The translations under genes were made by a program, and so were the position numbers. Under the pieces are notes generated by a model, which was given only the letters and a program-made list of their open reading frames with translations, did no database searches and was not told the DNA's origin. From Lachnospiraceae bacterium (GTDB taxonomy: Bacteria > Bacillota > Clostridia > Lachnospirales > Lachnospiraceae): 44,197 bases of DNA. This document shows, in pieces, positions 1-8,220 of this stretch. The DNA lies in contig JAFZNE010000106.1 in assembly GCA_017553035.1 (NCBI GenBank), forward strand, positions 1 to 44,197, written 5' to 3'. The number at the start of each line of letters is the position of its first letter. Within the stretch, counting starts at the first letter, position 1.

Positions 1-354
1 CCTTACGGCAAGAGCGGTGATCAGATCGACAATTTCGCAATGATCACGTCTATCGCCGATGTATACGACGCCATGACATCCGACAGGATCTACAGGCCGA
101 GAATATGTCCTGTTGAGGTGGTAAGAAGCTTCGAAAATGACGGTTACAGCAAGTTCGATCCTCAGTTCCTGATCCCGCTGCTCGAACAGATAACCGAAGT
201 TTACATGAATCATACGGTACGTCTTTCGGATGACAAGATCGGCAAGATCGTACTTCTCAATAAATCAGAACTTTCGAAACCTATCGTACAGGTCGACGAT
301 ATATTTGTTGATCTGTCCAAACAGCGTGAGGTCAAGATCACAGAGATTCTTTAA
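1..354 (+). CDS. HD-GYP domain protein, C-terminal part (5' end outside window)
   Basis: The reading frame is open from base 1, so the gene begins upstream of the window. The visible 117 codons start with PYGKSGDQIDNFAMITSIAD and continue into VYDAMTSDRIYRPR. This matches the end of HD-GYP domains, where the GYP loop is followed by the conserved 'iaDvyDAltsdRpYr' helix. HD-GYP proteins hydrolyse cyclic di-GMP to pGpG or GMP. The metal-binding HD residues and any N-terminal receiver or sensor domain lie outside the window, so full activity cannot be judged. About 65 further residues follow the domain. The gene ends 30 bases before a pilus platform gene on the same strand, and c-di-GMP turnover commonly controls type IV pili, so a regulatory link to the next genes is a reasonable inference. 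Confidence 0.85.
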   Translation, partial: PYGKSGDQIDNFAMITSIADVYDAMTSDRIYRPRICPVEVVRSFENDGYSKFDPQFLIPLLEQITEVYMNHTVRLSDDKIGKIVLLNKSELSKPIVQVDDIFVDLSKQREVKITEIL

Positions 355-384
355 GCATTTATAATAATCATGGGGGATTGTTTT

Positions 385-1665
385 ATGAATGATCATTATG
401 TGGCTTACGACGACGAAAGCCAGAACACTTCCGGGAACAATGAAAACGGGAACGGAAGCGATGTAACGGGAGAGGAAACATTTGTCTACAGAACGGATTT
501 CAATGACGATCCGGCGCCGGAGAATACCTATGACACGTATTCGACCGACGATAAGGCCGGAGCCGGCGAGACCTCGTTTGATGATCCGGGAGCCAGGAGG
601 GAGGCTCCGGTGAGCGTTAAGAAAGCCAGAAAAGTATTCAATTCCGATGAAGTATCAATGTTCTGCGATCAGATCGCGATGCTTTTCAACGGAGGTATTT
701 CTCTTACCGAAGGCATTTACATGCTGCACTCCGAGATGGAGGATTCAAGGACCAAGGCGGTCCTCAAGCAGCTCTACGACCAGACCAACAGCAATATGCC
801 GTTCTATGAGGCGTTGAAGAATACCGGAGCATTTCCGGAATATATGGTCCACATGGTCGAAGTCGGCGAGAAAACGGGACGTCTCGAGGACGTTATGAAG
901 TCTCTCGCAGAGTATTATGAACGCGACAGCCGCATCAAATCGGGAATCCGCAGTGCGATAGCTTATCCGATGATCCTTTTCGGTGTTATGGCCTGCATCA
1001 TGATCATCCTTGTATGGAAGATCCTGCCCATGTTCGAGCGCATGTTCGACGAATTGAGCTCAGATGTTTCTTCTGCGACCGAAAACGTACTTACCGTTGG
1101 TCTTGCGGCCGGCAAGGTCATTGCTGTGGTCATCCTTGTCCTGTTCGCACTCGTAATACTTATGGTACTCTTCGGAAAGACCAAAACAGGTTCGCGTGTA
1201 CTGAAGAAGCTTGCGGGAGCATTCAGGCCCGCACGTAAGCTGATGGAACTGATGGCGACCGGCAAGTTTGTTTCGTCGATGTCACTTATGCTGTCGAGCG
1301 GCATGAATACGACCGATGCGCTTGAGAGCGAGTATGAGAACTGCGAGAACGATACGGTCAAAAAACGCATCGCCAAATGTATCGAGCTGTACAAGGGCGG
1401 CTCGCATCTCGATGAAGCACTGCGTAACAGCGGACTTATCGTAGGTATGGAGAGCAGGCTGGTAAGCGTTGCGGTTAAAACGGGCGGTACAGATGTTATC
1501 TTTACGAAACTCAGTGAACAGTACAACGAGAGAACAACTGCTTCGCTCGGTAAGATGACCACGATCATTGAGACGACGCTTGTTATAGTTCTTTCGGTAA
1601 TGGTAGGTGCGGTCCTGCTTGCGGTAATGATGCCGCTTGTCAGCATGATCTCATCGATAGGCTGA
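385..1665 (+). CDS. Type II secretion / type IV pilus inner-membrane platform protein (GspF/PilC family)
   Basis: The 427-residue protein has two copies of the T2SSF domain, at about residues 75-200 (FCDQIAMLFNGGISLTEGIY) and 285-405 (FVSSMSLMLSSGMNTTDALE). Hydrophobic helices lie near residues 190-215, 245-265 and at the C terminus. GspF/PilC is the polytopic membrane protein on which the assembly and retraction ATPases act. The first 75 residues are acidic, low-complexity and lack the usual short GspF N terminus. An in-frame ATG lies at 370, but the GGGGG run just after it is well placed for the ATG at 385, so 385 is preferred. The genes after it encode one-helix pseudopilin-like proteins and PilT, consistent with one pilus operon. 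Confidence 0.9.
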   Translation: MNDHYVAYDDESQNTSGNNENGNGSDVTGEETFVYRTDFNDDPAPENTYDTYSTDDKAGAGETSFDDPGARREAPVSVKKARKVFNSDEVSMFCDQIAMLFNGGISLTEGIYMLHSEMEDSRTKAVLKQLYDQTNSNMPFYEALKNTGAFPEYMVHMVEVGEKTGRLEDVMKSLAEYYERDSRIKSGIRSAIAYPMILFGVMACIMIILVWKILPMFERMFDELSSDVSSATENVLTVGLAAGKVIAVVILVLFALVILMVLFGKTKTGSRVLKKLAGAFRPARKLMELMATGKFVSSMSLMLSSGMNTTDALESEYENCENDTVKKRIAKCIELYKGGSHLDEALRNSGLIVGMESRLVSVAVKTGGTDVIFTKLSEQYNERTTASLGKMTTIIETTLVIVLSVMVGAVLLAVMMPLVSMISSIG

Positions 1666-1707
1666 TGCAATTACCGTGTTTACGGGATTTATGAGGCAGA
1701 TTTCTTT

Positions 1708-2031
1708 ATGAAGAATTTTAAGGGTAATTCGGGAAAGAGCATTTGGAAGACCATAGTATTGCCGGTCATCATCTGTGTGGCAATGCTTGCGATCATGATC
1801 TTCGTAGTGCTGAAATTCAATCAGATGAGTCTGCAGCAGGATCAGGAACTGACTCTTGCCGCAGTCAGGAAAGCAGCTGTGCAGTGCTTCGCCGATGAGG
1901 GGAGATATCCGGCAACACTTGATTATCTTGTGGAAAACTACGGTGTTCATATCGACGAAGACAGTTTTATGGTGGCATATGACTGTGCGGCGGCTAATGT
2001 ATTTCCGAATATTTCGGTATTCAGGAGATGA
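1708..2031 (+). CDS. Small single-pass pseudopilin-like protein of the pilus cluster
   Basis: This 107-residue protein has a basic N terminus, one hydrophobic helix (about residues 13-35, IWKTIVLPVIICVAMLAIMI) and a short extracytoplasmic domain with RKAAVQCFADEGRYPATLDYL. The 'AAVQCFADEGRYPATLDYL' stretch is reminiscent of the alpha-helical spine and 'yP..l..L' pattern seen in major pseudopilins. The canonical type III leader (G followed by FTLxE) is not obvious. A GAGG ribosome binding site precedes the ATG. It lies 42 bases after the GspF gene and 14 before the next gene. The role as a minor pilin-like subunit is inferred from size, topology and position. Confidence 0.65.
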   Translation: MKNFKGNSGKSIWKTIVLPVIICVAMLAIMIFVVLKFNQMSLQQDQELTLAAVRKAAVQCFADEGRYPATLDYLVENYGVHIDEDSFMVAYDCAAANVFPNISVFRR

Positions 2032-2045
2032 CGGGGAGTTTTTAA

Positions 2046-2546
2046 ATGGCTGATTTAGATGATAAAAGGGTGGAGTCGAGAAGCAAACTCGTCAATGCGG
2101 CCGGAACGGTCGTTCTGATAGCCCTGTTTGCGATATCGGCGCTGGTACTCTTAAGCGCCGGAATGCAGGTGTATAAAAATGTCGTGCTTGCATCGAACGA
2201 GAATTTCGAGCTGAGAACTTCGCTATCCTATGTTGCAACGAGGATAAGACAGTTTGATGCGTCGGGCAGTGTTGACGTTGTCAATCTGGACGGCATGAAC
2301 ACTCTGGTACTGTCGGAGAATTTCGAAGGTGATATCTACAATACCCTGATCTATTACAAAAACGGATATCTGTGTGAACTGACACAGGCCGACGGTTATG
2401 AACCGGATTTTGATTTCGGTTTCGAGACGATAGAGATCGATGATTTTTCAATCGAAAAGCAGGGGAACTTTATCGTACTCAGCGCAGCCAACGCTTCCGG
2501 GGACAAGGAAACATTGAAGCTGACACTGCGCAGCCAGAATGATTAG
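2046..2546 (+). CDS. Single-pass membrane protein of the pilus cluster (DUF4860-like)
   Basis: The 166-residue protein has a short cytoplasmic tail, one hydrophobic helix (about residues 18-42, LVNAAGTVVLIALFAISALV) and an extracytoplasmic domain with FELRTSLSYVATRIRQFD and a beta-rich C-terminal half. The arrangement recalls minor pseudopilins, whose domain begins with a helix and ends in a sheet. The RTSLSYVATRIRQ pattern resembles the clostridial DUF4860 family that travels with GspF/PilT genes; this family link is from memory and not a search. GGGGAG precedes the start codon, and the gene is tightly packed with its neighbours. Confidence 0.6.
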   Translation: MADLDDKRVESRSKLVNAAGTVVLIALFAISALVLLSAGMQVYKNVVLASNENFELRTSLSYVATRIRQFDASGSVDVVNLDGMNTLVLSENFEGDIYNTLIYYKNGYLCELTQADGYEPDFDFGFETIEIDDFSIEKQGNFIVLSAANASGDKETLKLTLRSQND

Positions 2547-2574
2547 TAAGGGAAAGCGGGAATGAGGTTAAATA

Positions 2575-3009
2575 ATGGCAGACAAATATGACAAGCAGAA
2601 AACCGCACGGCTGCCGCTGATCGAATCCGTTATCATCATTGCGATATTTGCCGTGGTAAGTGTGATCATAATGCAGATGTATCTATCTGCGGACCGCATA
2701 CAGAAAAAGGCGGTTAATATCAGTAAGGCAACGATAATGGCGGAGAATCGGGCGGAAGAGCTAAAAGCCGGATCGACCGATTATTCGGCGAGGTATTATG
2801 ATAATAACTGGGAAGAGATAGCCCCGGGCGAAGCGGAGTCCGGTAAGAAAGCATCATTTACGATGACAAGCAGGATTACCGAGGAACGTTGCGGCGAAGC
2901 GGTCGCGATGACGATATTCAGGATAACGGTCACGGATAAATCAGGGGAAGAACTGATCGCACTTGATACCGACTTTTCGACTGACAGGGCTGTTCAGATA
3001 CATGATTGA
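2575..3009 (+). CDS. Prepilin-like single-pass protein
   Basis: The 144-residue protein carries LPLIESVIIIAIFAVVSVII at about residues 14-33. A glutamate follows a short polar leader and opens a hydrophobic helix, much as Glu5 does in the mature region of type IV prepilins, although the residue before the putative cleavage site is not the usual glycine. After the helix come a charged amphipathic stretch (RAEELKAGSTDYSARYYDNN) and a beta-rich domain. GAGG lies seven bases before the ATG. It is the last gene before a short intergenic gap with its own promoter. A minor pseudopilin role is inferred. Confidence 0.6.
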   Translation: MADKYDKQKTARLPLIESVIIIAIFAVVSVIIMQMYLSADRIQKKAVNISKATIMAENRAEELKAGSTDYSARYYDNNWEEIAPGEAESGKKASFTMTSRITEERCGEAVAMTIFRITVTDKSGEELIALDTDFSTDRAVQIHD

Positions 3010-3064
3010 ACAGGAAACTTTAAAAGTTACATTTTATTAATGACATAAAACTGATTTAGTTTTG

Positions 3065-3093
3065 TTGTAATTCTGTTACATTTTGTATATAAT
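3065..3093 (+). promoter_or_regulatory. Predicted sigma-A promoter inside the pilus cluster
   Basis: TTGTAA at 3065-3070 and TATAAT at 3088-3093 are separated by exactly 17 bases. Transcription would start near 3100. It could drive the next small membrane protein, pilT and the MATE fusion separately from the upstream pilus genes. The position also argues against the GTG at 3105 as a start codon, because the leader would be only a few bases long. Confidence 0.6.
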
Positions 3094-3125
3094 ATATTCA
3101 GAGAGTGGGGAAATCTATAACAAAT

Positions 3126-3611
3126 ATGGCTAAGCGAAAAGACAGCGGAGTCGGATCAAACGTCAATGTAGGCCTGCCGTCCATCATCCTGCTTCTGTGC
3201 GTTCTGGGATTGTCATTGTTTGCGATCCTTACGATAAGGGCAGCGTACAACGGGCTCAAAACGGCCAGGACATCGAAAAAGGCGGTAGAACAGTATTATA
3301 AGGCGGAGGTTGAATCCGACAAAACAAGGTTAAAAATCATATCGACATTTTGCTCCTGCACTGAAAAGGGCCTGGATCCGGATCAGATAAGGGAAGCTCT
3401 TCGTAAGATCGAGGGAGTGACCGTCGATGAGTACGGGGGTCTCTCTTATGACACGAGAGTTAATGACCATTCTTCGATAAGGGTTGAAATGGAAGTATGT
3501 ACGGACGATGGTCTGTACGATATCCATGTTGTTTCACAGAAGCTGCTGCCCGATGATATGGAGGGCTACAGCGGGACCGGATTTGAGATCGAAGAGATCG
3601 AGTTATTCTGA
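3126..3611 (+). CDS. Single-pass membrane protein of the pilus cluster, function unknown
   Basis: Starting at the ATG at 3126 gives 161 residues. An in-frame GTG at 3105 would add seven residues, but it sits almost on the predicted transcription start. GTGGGGAAA upstream of 3126 is a somewhat distant ribosome binding site. The protein has a short basic N terminus, a hydrophobic helix (GLPSIILLLCVLGLSLFAIL, about residues 17-36) and an extracytoplasmic domain. That domain begins with a long helix rich in Lys, Ala and Glu (TARTSKKAVEQYYKAEVESD) and ends in a small beta-rich part. The topology is that of a minor pseudopilin or assembly factor. It lies 18 bases before pilT, so a pilus role is likely but not proven. 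Confidence 0.6.
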   Translation: MAKRKDSGVGSNVNVGLPSIILLLCVLGLSLFAILTIRAAYNGLKTARTSKKAVEQYYKAEVESDKTRLKIISTFCSCTEKGLDPDQIREALRKIEGVTVDEYGGLSYDTRVNDHSSIRVEMEVCTDDGLYDIHVVSQKLLPDDMEGYSGTGFEIEEIELF

Positions 3612-3629
3612 CGGACGGGGGTTAGATCA

Positions 3630-4706
3630 ATGAACAGCCTTGATGAAATGCTGAAAGGTGCGGTAGCCAAGAAGGCTTCCGATATTTTCTTTGTAGTAGG
3701 ACAGCCGATATGTTACAAGATCGGGGGACAGATCGTTCGTGACCACGATCTTGAGTATGATTGGGACAGAGGTCTTTCGGCGGGGACATGCCAGCAGTGG
3801 ATACAGCAGTTGTATGACACCGCTACCCGCGATATGAGCCATTTTGTTAACAGCAACGATGATGACTTTGCTGTTTCGATACCCGGAGCAGGCCGTTTCA
3901 GAGTGAACGTGTTCAAGCAGCGCGGTACCATCAGTGCGGTACTGAGAGCTGTTCCGTTCGGACTTCCTCCTTTTGAGACCATGGGTATTCCCAACAGCAT
4001 TTTGAATATTGCACAGTTGAAAAAAGGTCTGGTGCTGGTTACGGGAACCGCAGGAAGCGGTAAGAGTACCACGCTCGCATATATCATCGACAAGATCAAT
4101 CATGAACGTGAGTGCCACATACTTACACTTGAGGATCCCATCGAGTATCTGCACAGGCATGACAAGAGTATTATCAGCCAGAGAGAGATCGCGATCGATA
4201 CCGAATCCTATTCGAGCGCGTTGAGGGCGGCCCTGAGAGAAGCTCCCGACGTTATCCTGATCGGTGAGATGAGAGACCGTGAGACGATCGAGATCGCGCT
4301 GACCGCCGCCGAGACCGGACACCTCGTCCTTTCGACCCTGCATACGCTCGGTGCGGCCAATACGGTTGACCGTATCGTCGATATTTTCCCTGCAAGCCAG
4401 CAGCAGCAGATCAGGGTTCAGCTGTCGATGATCCTCAAAACGATCGTTTCGCAGCAGCTCATCCCGAAACAGGCAGGAGGCGTTGTTCCCGCTTTCGAGA
4501 TCATGCATGCCAACAGTGCTATCAGGACGCTTATCCGCGAAGGCAAAACTCATCAGTTCGACAGTTTGATCAATCAGGCCGGCAGGGAAGGCATGAGGAC
4601 TATGGACGGCAGTATTTTTGATCTGTTACGTAACGGCGTGATCGATCAGGAAACGGCACTTACCTATTGTACAAATCCTGAAACGATGCGGAGAAATATA
4701 CAGTAA
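3630..4706 (+). CDS. pilT: PilT-type twitching/retraction ATPase
   Basis: The 358-residue length is normal for PilT. The Walker A motif is GTAGSGKST (about residues 139-147), followed by the Asp box LTLEDPIEYLH, the Walker B region APDVILIGEMRD and the His box HTLGAANTVDRIVDIFP. Near the C terminus AIRTLIREGKTHQ corresponds to the PilT-specific AIRNLIRE motif, needed for retraction. That motif favours PilT over the extension ATPase PilB/GspE. PilT is a hexameric cytoplasmic ATPase that depolymerises type IV pilins at the platform protein. The extension ATPase and prepilin peptidase are not in the window and are probably upstream. The stop codon is one base before the next start. Confidence 0.93.
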   Translation: MNSLDEMLKGAVAKKASDIFFVVGQPICYKIGGQIVRDHDLEYDWDRGLSAGTCQQWIQQLYDTATRDMSHFVNSNDDDFAVSIPGAGRFRVNVFKQRGTISAVLRAVPFGLPPFETMGIPNSILNIAQLKKGLVLVTGTAGSGKSTTLAYIIDKINHERECHILTLEDPIEYLHRHDKSIISQREIAIDTESYSSALRAALREAPDVILIGEMRDRETIEIALTAAETGHLVLSTLHTLGAANTVDRIVDIFPASQQQQIRVQLSMILKTIVSQQLIPKQAGGVVPAFEIMHANSAIRTLIREGKTHQFDSLINQAGREGMRTMDGSIFDLLRNGVIDQETALTYCTNPETMRRNIQ

Positions 4707-4707
4707 T

Positions 4708-6492
4708 ATGATCAAGAGGATATTTAAAAACATGCTGCTGGCCCAGATCATGTCATCGGCCGCAGTAATGATCTGTATGCTGGTTGACAGCATCATGATA
4801 GGACAGTTCCTGGGCGTTGACGCGATGGCCGCTTATGGTCTTGCGAGCCCGCTGTTGTTTGTTTATACGGCATTCGGTTCACTTGTTTCCACGGGTATTC
4901 AGGTAGTCTGCAGCAAGAGTATCACCAGGGGAGACAAGGAAACTACCAATATTTGCTATACGACCGCGATAATGCTCGCGCTCATCGTATCCCTGGCTTC
5001 GCTTGTAGTAGTTATCGTATTTATTGACAAGATATGCGTCATGCTCGGAGCCGAGGAAGGAACAGAGATCTTCCAGCTGACCAAGTTTTATCTGCGCGGA
5101 TTCATGTTCGGAGCACCTGCATTCCTGCTTTCGCAGATCCTTGTTCCGTTTATGATCCTTTCCAACAACAGGACAAGACTGGTCATTGCAGTTTCACTGT
5201 TGACGGTTGCCGATATCGTTATGGATATCGTCAATGTATTCCTTATGAAAAAGGGCGTCTACGGTGAAGGCTTTAATTCTGTAAAAGACGGCATTTTCGG
5301 AATGGGATTTGCCTCGGCACTCAGTTATTATGTTGCGCTTGTGGTTGCCGGCATTTATCTTCTTTCGAAAAAATGCATATATAAATTTGTTATCCGCAAA
5401 TTCAGGCTCCGTCACTGTTTTGGCCTGATCAAATCGGGAATACCGACAGCGGTGAACCAGCTGAGCCTTTCGATGACTACTTACCTCATCAACCTGATAC
5501 TGCTTTCATCGGGCCGTAATGAAGGAGTAGCCGTCTATTCGATACTTGCCACCATAGGAAGTATATGTTATTCGATCGGATCCGGAATAGGCACGGTGGC
5601 TCTCGAGCTCGGCGGTGTATTCTATGTTCAGGAGGACCGGCATTCATTGTATGAGCTGGTCAGGGTATTTGTAAAATATGCGGTAATAATAGATCTTATC
5701 GTAACGGTGATCGTTATCGGATTTGCCGGATTTATCATGGGACTGTTTATATCGGGTACGGATGATCCCCTTGTACTGAAGCTGGGAACCTATGCCCTGA
5801 GAGTATATATACTGTGCCTGGTTTCAAGTTCGCTCAATTCCTCGTTCAAGAATTATTATCTGGGGATCGAGAAGGTCAAGCTTTCGGAACTCGTGTCGGT
5901 ATTACAGAATTTCGCGTATGTTGTGCTTGCCGCGCTCATTTTGAATGCACTCGGAGGAGTGAAGGCAATCTGGTTCGCATTTGTTATAGGTGAGACGCTT
6001 ACGGTATTTACGATCGCCGTGATAGCGTGGGTCAAGAAGAAAAAGGTCGTTATCAATTCGGAAGCATTTTCGATGCTTGATCCGGATTTCGGAGTTGATG
6101 ATAAGGATATGGTCTCGTTTCCGATATCATCTTTTGAACAAGTCAGGGAAGCCTGCGATGAGGCGGTTGATTTCTGCCGCGGGCACGGAGGTGACGAGCA
6201 GGTATGCTCACGACTGGCCCTATGTATCGAGGAGATGGGTACCAATATTATCAAGCATGGTTTCAGCGACGGCAAAGAGCATGATATGCAGCTGCGCGTG
6301 ATAGACAAGAAAGGTTCATGGATGATCGGATTTATGGATGACTGCAAGGGCTTTGATCCGATCAAATACAGAAAGAAACATAAATTTGATAATTCTTATT
6401 CAAGACTCGGCCTGAAGCTGGTATTTGATGCGGCAACGGATGTCAAATACGTCAATGCGCTGGGATTGAATAATTTAACGATAATGCTGTGA
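4708..6492 (+). CDS. MATE-family transporter fused to an RsbW/SpoIIAB-type HATPase domain
   Basis: Residues 1 to about 445 form a MATE (multidrug and toxin extrusion) transporter with roughly 12 hydrophobic helices and the typical start 'AQIMSSAAVMICMLVDSIMIG'. A further domain of about 127 residues follows from residue 468. It shows the GHKL ATPase boxes: the N box EEMGTNIIKHG (508-518), the G1 box DDCKGFDP (544-551) and the G2 region RLGLKLV (566-572). These resemble the stand-alone anti-sigma or serine kinases RsbW and SpoIIAB rather than a two-component kinase, and no dimerisation histidine domain is seen. The frame is unbroken across the joint. Translation is probably coupled to pilT, one base upstream. 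Substrate and signalling role are unknown. Confidence 0.88.
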   Translation: MIKRIFKNMLLAQIMSSAAVMICMLVDSIMIGQFLGVDAMAAYGLASPLLFVYTAFGSLVSTGIQVVCSKSITRGDKETTNICYTTAIMLALIVSLASLVVVIVFIDKICVMLGAEEGTEIFQLTKFYLRGFMFGAPAFLLSQILVPFMILSNNRTRLVIAVSLLTVADIVMDIVNVFLMKKGVYGEGFNSVKDGIFGMGFASALSYYVALVVAGIYLLSKKCIYKFVIRKFRLRHCFGLIKSGIPTAVNQLSLSMTTYLINLILLSSGRNEGVAVYSILATIGSICYSIGSGIGTVALELGGVFYVQEDRHSLYELVRVFVKYAVIIDLIVTVIVIGFAGFIMGLFISGTDDPLVLKLGTYALRVYILCLVSSSLNSSFKNYYLGIEKVKLSELVSVLQNFAYVVLAALILNALGGVKAIWFAFVIGETLTVFTIAVIAWVKKKKVVINSEAFSMLDPDFGVDDKDMVSFPISSFEQVREACDEAVDFCRGHGGDEQVCSRLALCIEEMGTNIIKHGFSDGKEHDMQLRVIDKKGSWMIGFMDDCKGFDPIKYRKKHKFDNSYSRLGLKLVFDAATDVKYVNALGLNNLTIML

Positions 6493-6540
6493 CGGAAGTT
6501 TAGGGAAAACGGATTGTAATGTTTCAGAAAGGAGCTCCAT

Positions 6541-7380
6541 ATGAAAACTTTCAGAAGACTATTATCATTTTTACTGATCGCCGCGATCGCTATAGCGTCT
6601 TATATGCCTGCAGGAAAGGCCGAAGCGGCTGACGGTATGGAGGACAAGAAGAACGGAACGGTAGAGATAACATTTACGAACAATGAGGATTCCACCGTTC
6701 TTATACTCGTTGAGAATACGACTACGGGAACCAATACCCAGAGGTATTATTACAAACTCGATTCCGGAAAGAATGTTGTATCTGTTCCGCTGACCGAGGG
6801 TGCCGGCAAATACAAGCTGAGGATCTGTAAGGTCAGATCGGACGGCAAGGCTGTTGTTCTTCAGACCAAAGAGGTTGACCTTACCGAAGAAGGTTTCGGA
6901 ACCGTATTTGAGATCGCAAGCATAGTCATCAATTACAAAGTGAAGGACAGCTTTATCAAGAAGGCCGCTTCGCTTACCAAGGGTGCCAAGAATGATCTCG
7001 CCAAGATCAAGAAGATATATAATTATATCGTACAGAATTTTGCTTATGATTATGAGCTGCTCAGCACCAAGGCTGCGACAAGTTACTATCTTCCTAACAA
7101 TCTGAGCACATATGACAGAAAGCTCGGTATCTGCTACGATATCTCATGCCTTATGGCAGCTATGCTCAGGAGTGTCGGAGTTGAGGCGAAGGTCGTTACC
7201 GGACATACTCCCAATGTAAAGGAATACCATGCATGGAACCAGGTTTATGATTCGGGCAAGAAAAAATGGTATACGATAGACGCTACTTATGATATGTGCC
7301 TTTACAATGCCAAGAGCAAGAAGAAATACGAGATGATCAAGAAAGATTCCGATTACAGCGATATCGTATATACTTACTGA
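6541..7380 (+). CDS. Secreted transglutaminase-like domain protein
   Basis: A strong AGAAAGGAG site precedes the ATG. The 279-residue protein starts with a Sec signal peptide (MKTFRRLLSFLLIAAIAIAS, cleavage probably after AEA or a little later). A beta-rich region spans residues 35-130. The C-terminal 110 residues match the transglutaminase-like core, with catalytic candidates Cys in LGICYDISCLMAAMLRS, His in YHAWNQVYD and Asp in TIDATYD. In bacteria such domains act as cysteine proteases, amidases or crosslinkers at the cell surface. The substrate is unknown. It is a single-domain exported enzyme with no cell-wall anchor motif. Confidence 0.8.
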   Translation: MKTFRRLLSFLLIAAIAIASYMPAGKAEAADGMEDKKNGTVEITFTNNEDSTVLILVENTTTGTNTQRYYYKLDSGKNVVSVPLTEGAGKYKLRICKVRSDGKAVVLQTKEVDLTEEGFGTVFEIASIVINYKVKDSFIKKAASLTKGAKNDLAKIKKIYNYIVQNFAYDYELLSTKAATSYYLPNNLSTYDRKLGICYDISCLMAAMLRSVGVEAKVVTGHTPNVKEYHAWNQVYDSGKKKWYTIDATYDMCLYNAKSKKKYEMIKKDSDYSDIVYTY

Positions 7381-7434
7381 TCATATCGATGAAGGGAATC
7401 TTCCGAAAATTGACGGTAGTACCGAGGTTTTGAT

Positions 7435-8187
7435 ATGAAGCTTATTTCATGGAATGTTAATGGTCTGAGAGCCTGTATGGGCAAAGGATTCGCGGATTTT
7501 TTCAATGATTCGCAGGCGGATGTTTTCTGTATACAGGAGACCAAGCTTCAGGAAGGACAGATAGATTTTTCTCCGGAAGGCTATCATTCGTTCTGGAATT
7601 ATGCCGAGAAAAAAGGATATTCCGGAACTGCGGTATTTTCAAAGATCAAGCCCGTGAATGTTACATACGGGCTGGGCATAGAAGAGCATGATCACGAAGG
7701 AAGACTGATAACCGTCGAATATGACGATTTTTACCTTATCTGTGTATACGTTCCGAATGCACAGAGAGAATTGACCAGACTTGATTACAGGATGGACTGG
7801 GAGGATGCGTTCAGAAGTTATGTCTGCAGTCTGGATGCCGTCAAACCGGTCATCTGGTGCGGTGACCTCAATGTTGCGCATGAGGAGATCGATCTGAAGA
7901 ATCCCAAGAGCAACCGGGGCAATGCCGGCTTTACCGATCAGGAACGTGAGAAGATGAGTATCATGCTCGGTAAAGGTTTTACCGATACTTTCAGGTATCT
8001 GTATCCCGACAGAACGGGAGCATATTCGTGGTGGTCATATATGGGCAATGCCCGGTCCAAGAATGTTGGATGGCGCATTGACTATTTTTGCATGTCCGAC
8101 AGGCTTAACAACAGGCTTGAGGACTCTTTTATATGTCCTGAGATCATGGGATCGGACCATTGTCCGGTCGGAGTGATCATTAAGTGA
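7435..8187 (+). CDS. Exodeoxyribonuclease III / AP endonuclease (ExoA/Xth family)
   Basis: The 250-residue protein opens with MKLISWNVNGLRACMGKGF and then FCIQETKLQ, giving the Asn and the metal-binding Glu of the family. It contains YVPNAQ, the catalytic GDLNVAHEEIDL, and ends with RIDYFCMSD and GSDHCPVGV, supplying the conserved Asp and His of the active site. The length and all blocks are those of class II AP endonucleases, which cut 5' of abasic sites in base excision repair and have 3'-5' exonuclease and 3'-phosphatase activity. GAGG precedes the start. It is a cytosolic housekeeping enzyme. Confidence 0.95.
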   Translation: MKLISWNVNGLRACMGKGFADFFNDSQADVFCIQETKLQEGQIDFSPEGYHSFWNYAEKKGYSGTAVFSKIKPVNVTYGLGIEEHDHEGRLITVEYDDFYLICVYVPNAQRELTRLDYRMDWEDAFRSYVCSLDAVKPVIWCGDLNVAHEEIDLKNPKSNRGNAGFTDQEREKMSIMLGKGFTDTFRYLYPDRTGAYSWWSYMGNARSKNVGWRIDYFCMSDRLNNRLEDSFICPEIMGSDHCPVGVIIK

Positions 8188-8220
8188 CAACAGAAATTTA
8201 GTTCGAGGTAGTATTTTATT

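Noticed and set aside
963-1670. Long antisense reading frame over the GspF gene
   Set aside because: Sense frame matches GspF with conserved domains; the antisense frame is Ser/Thr/Ile-rich shadow sequence with no ribosome binding site.
3627-4553. 308-codon antisense frame over pilT
   Set aside because: The sense strand carries all PilT motifs; the antisense protein has no recognisable domain.
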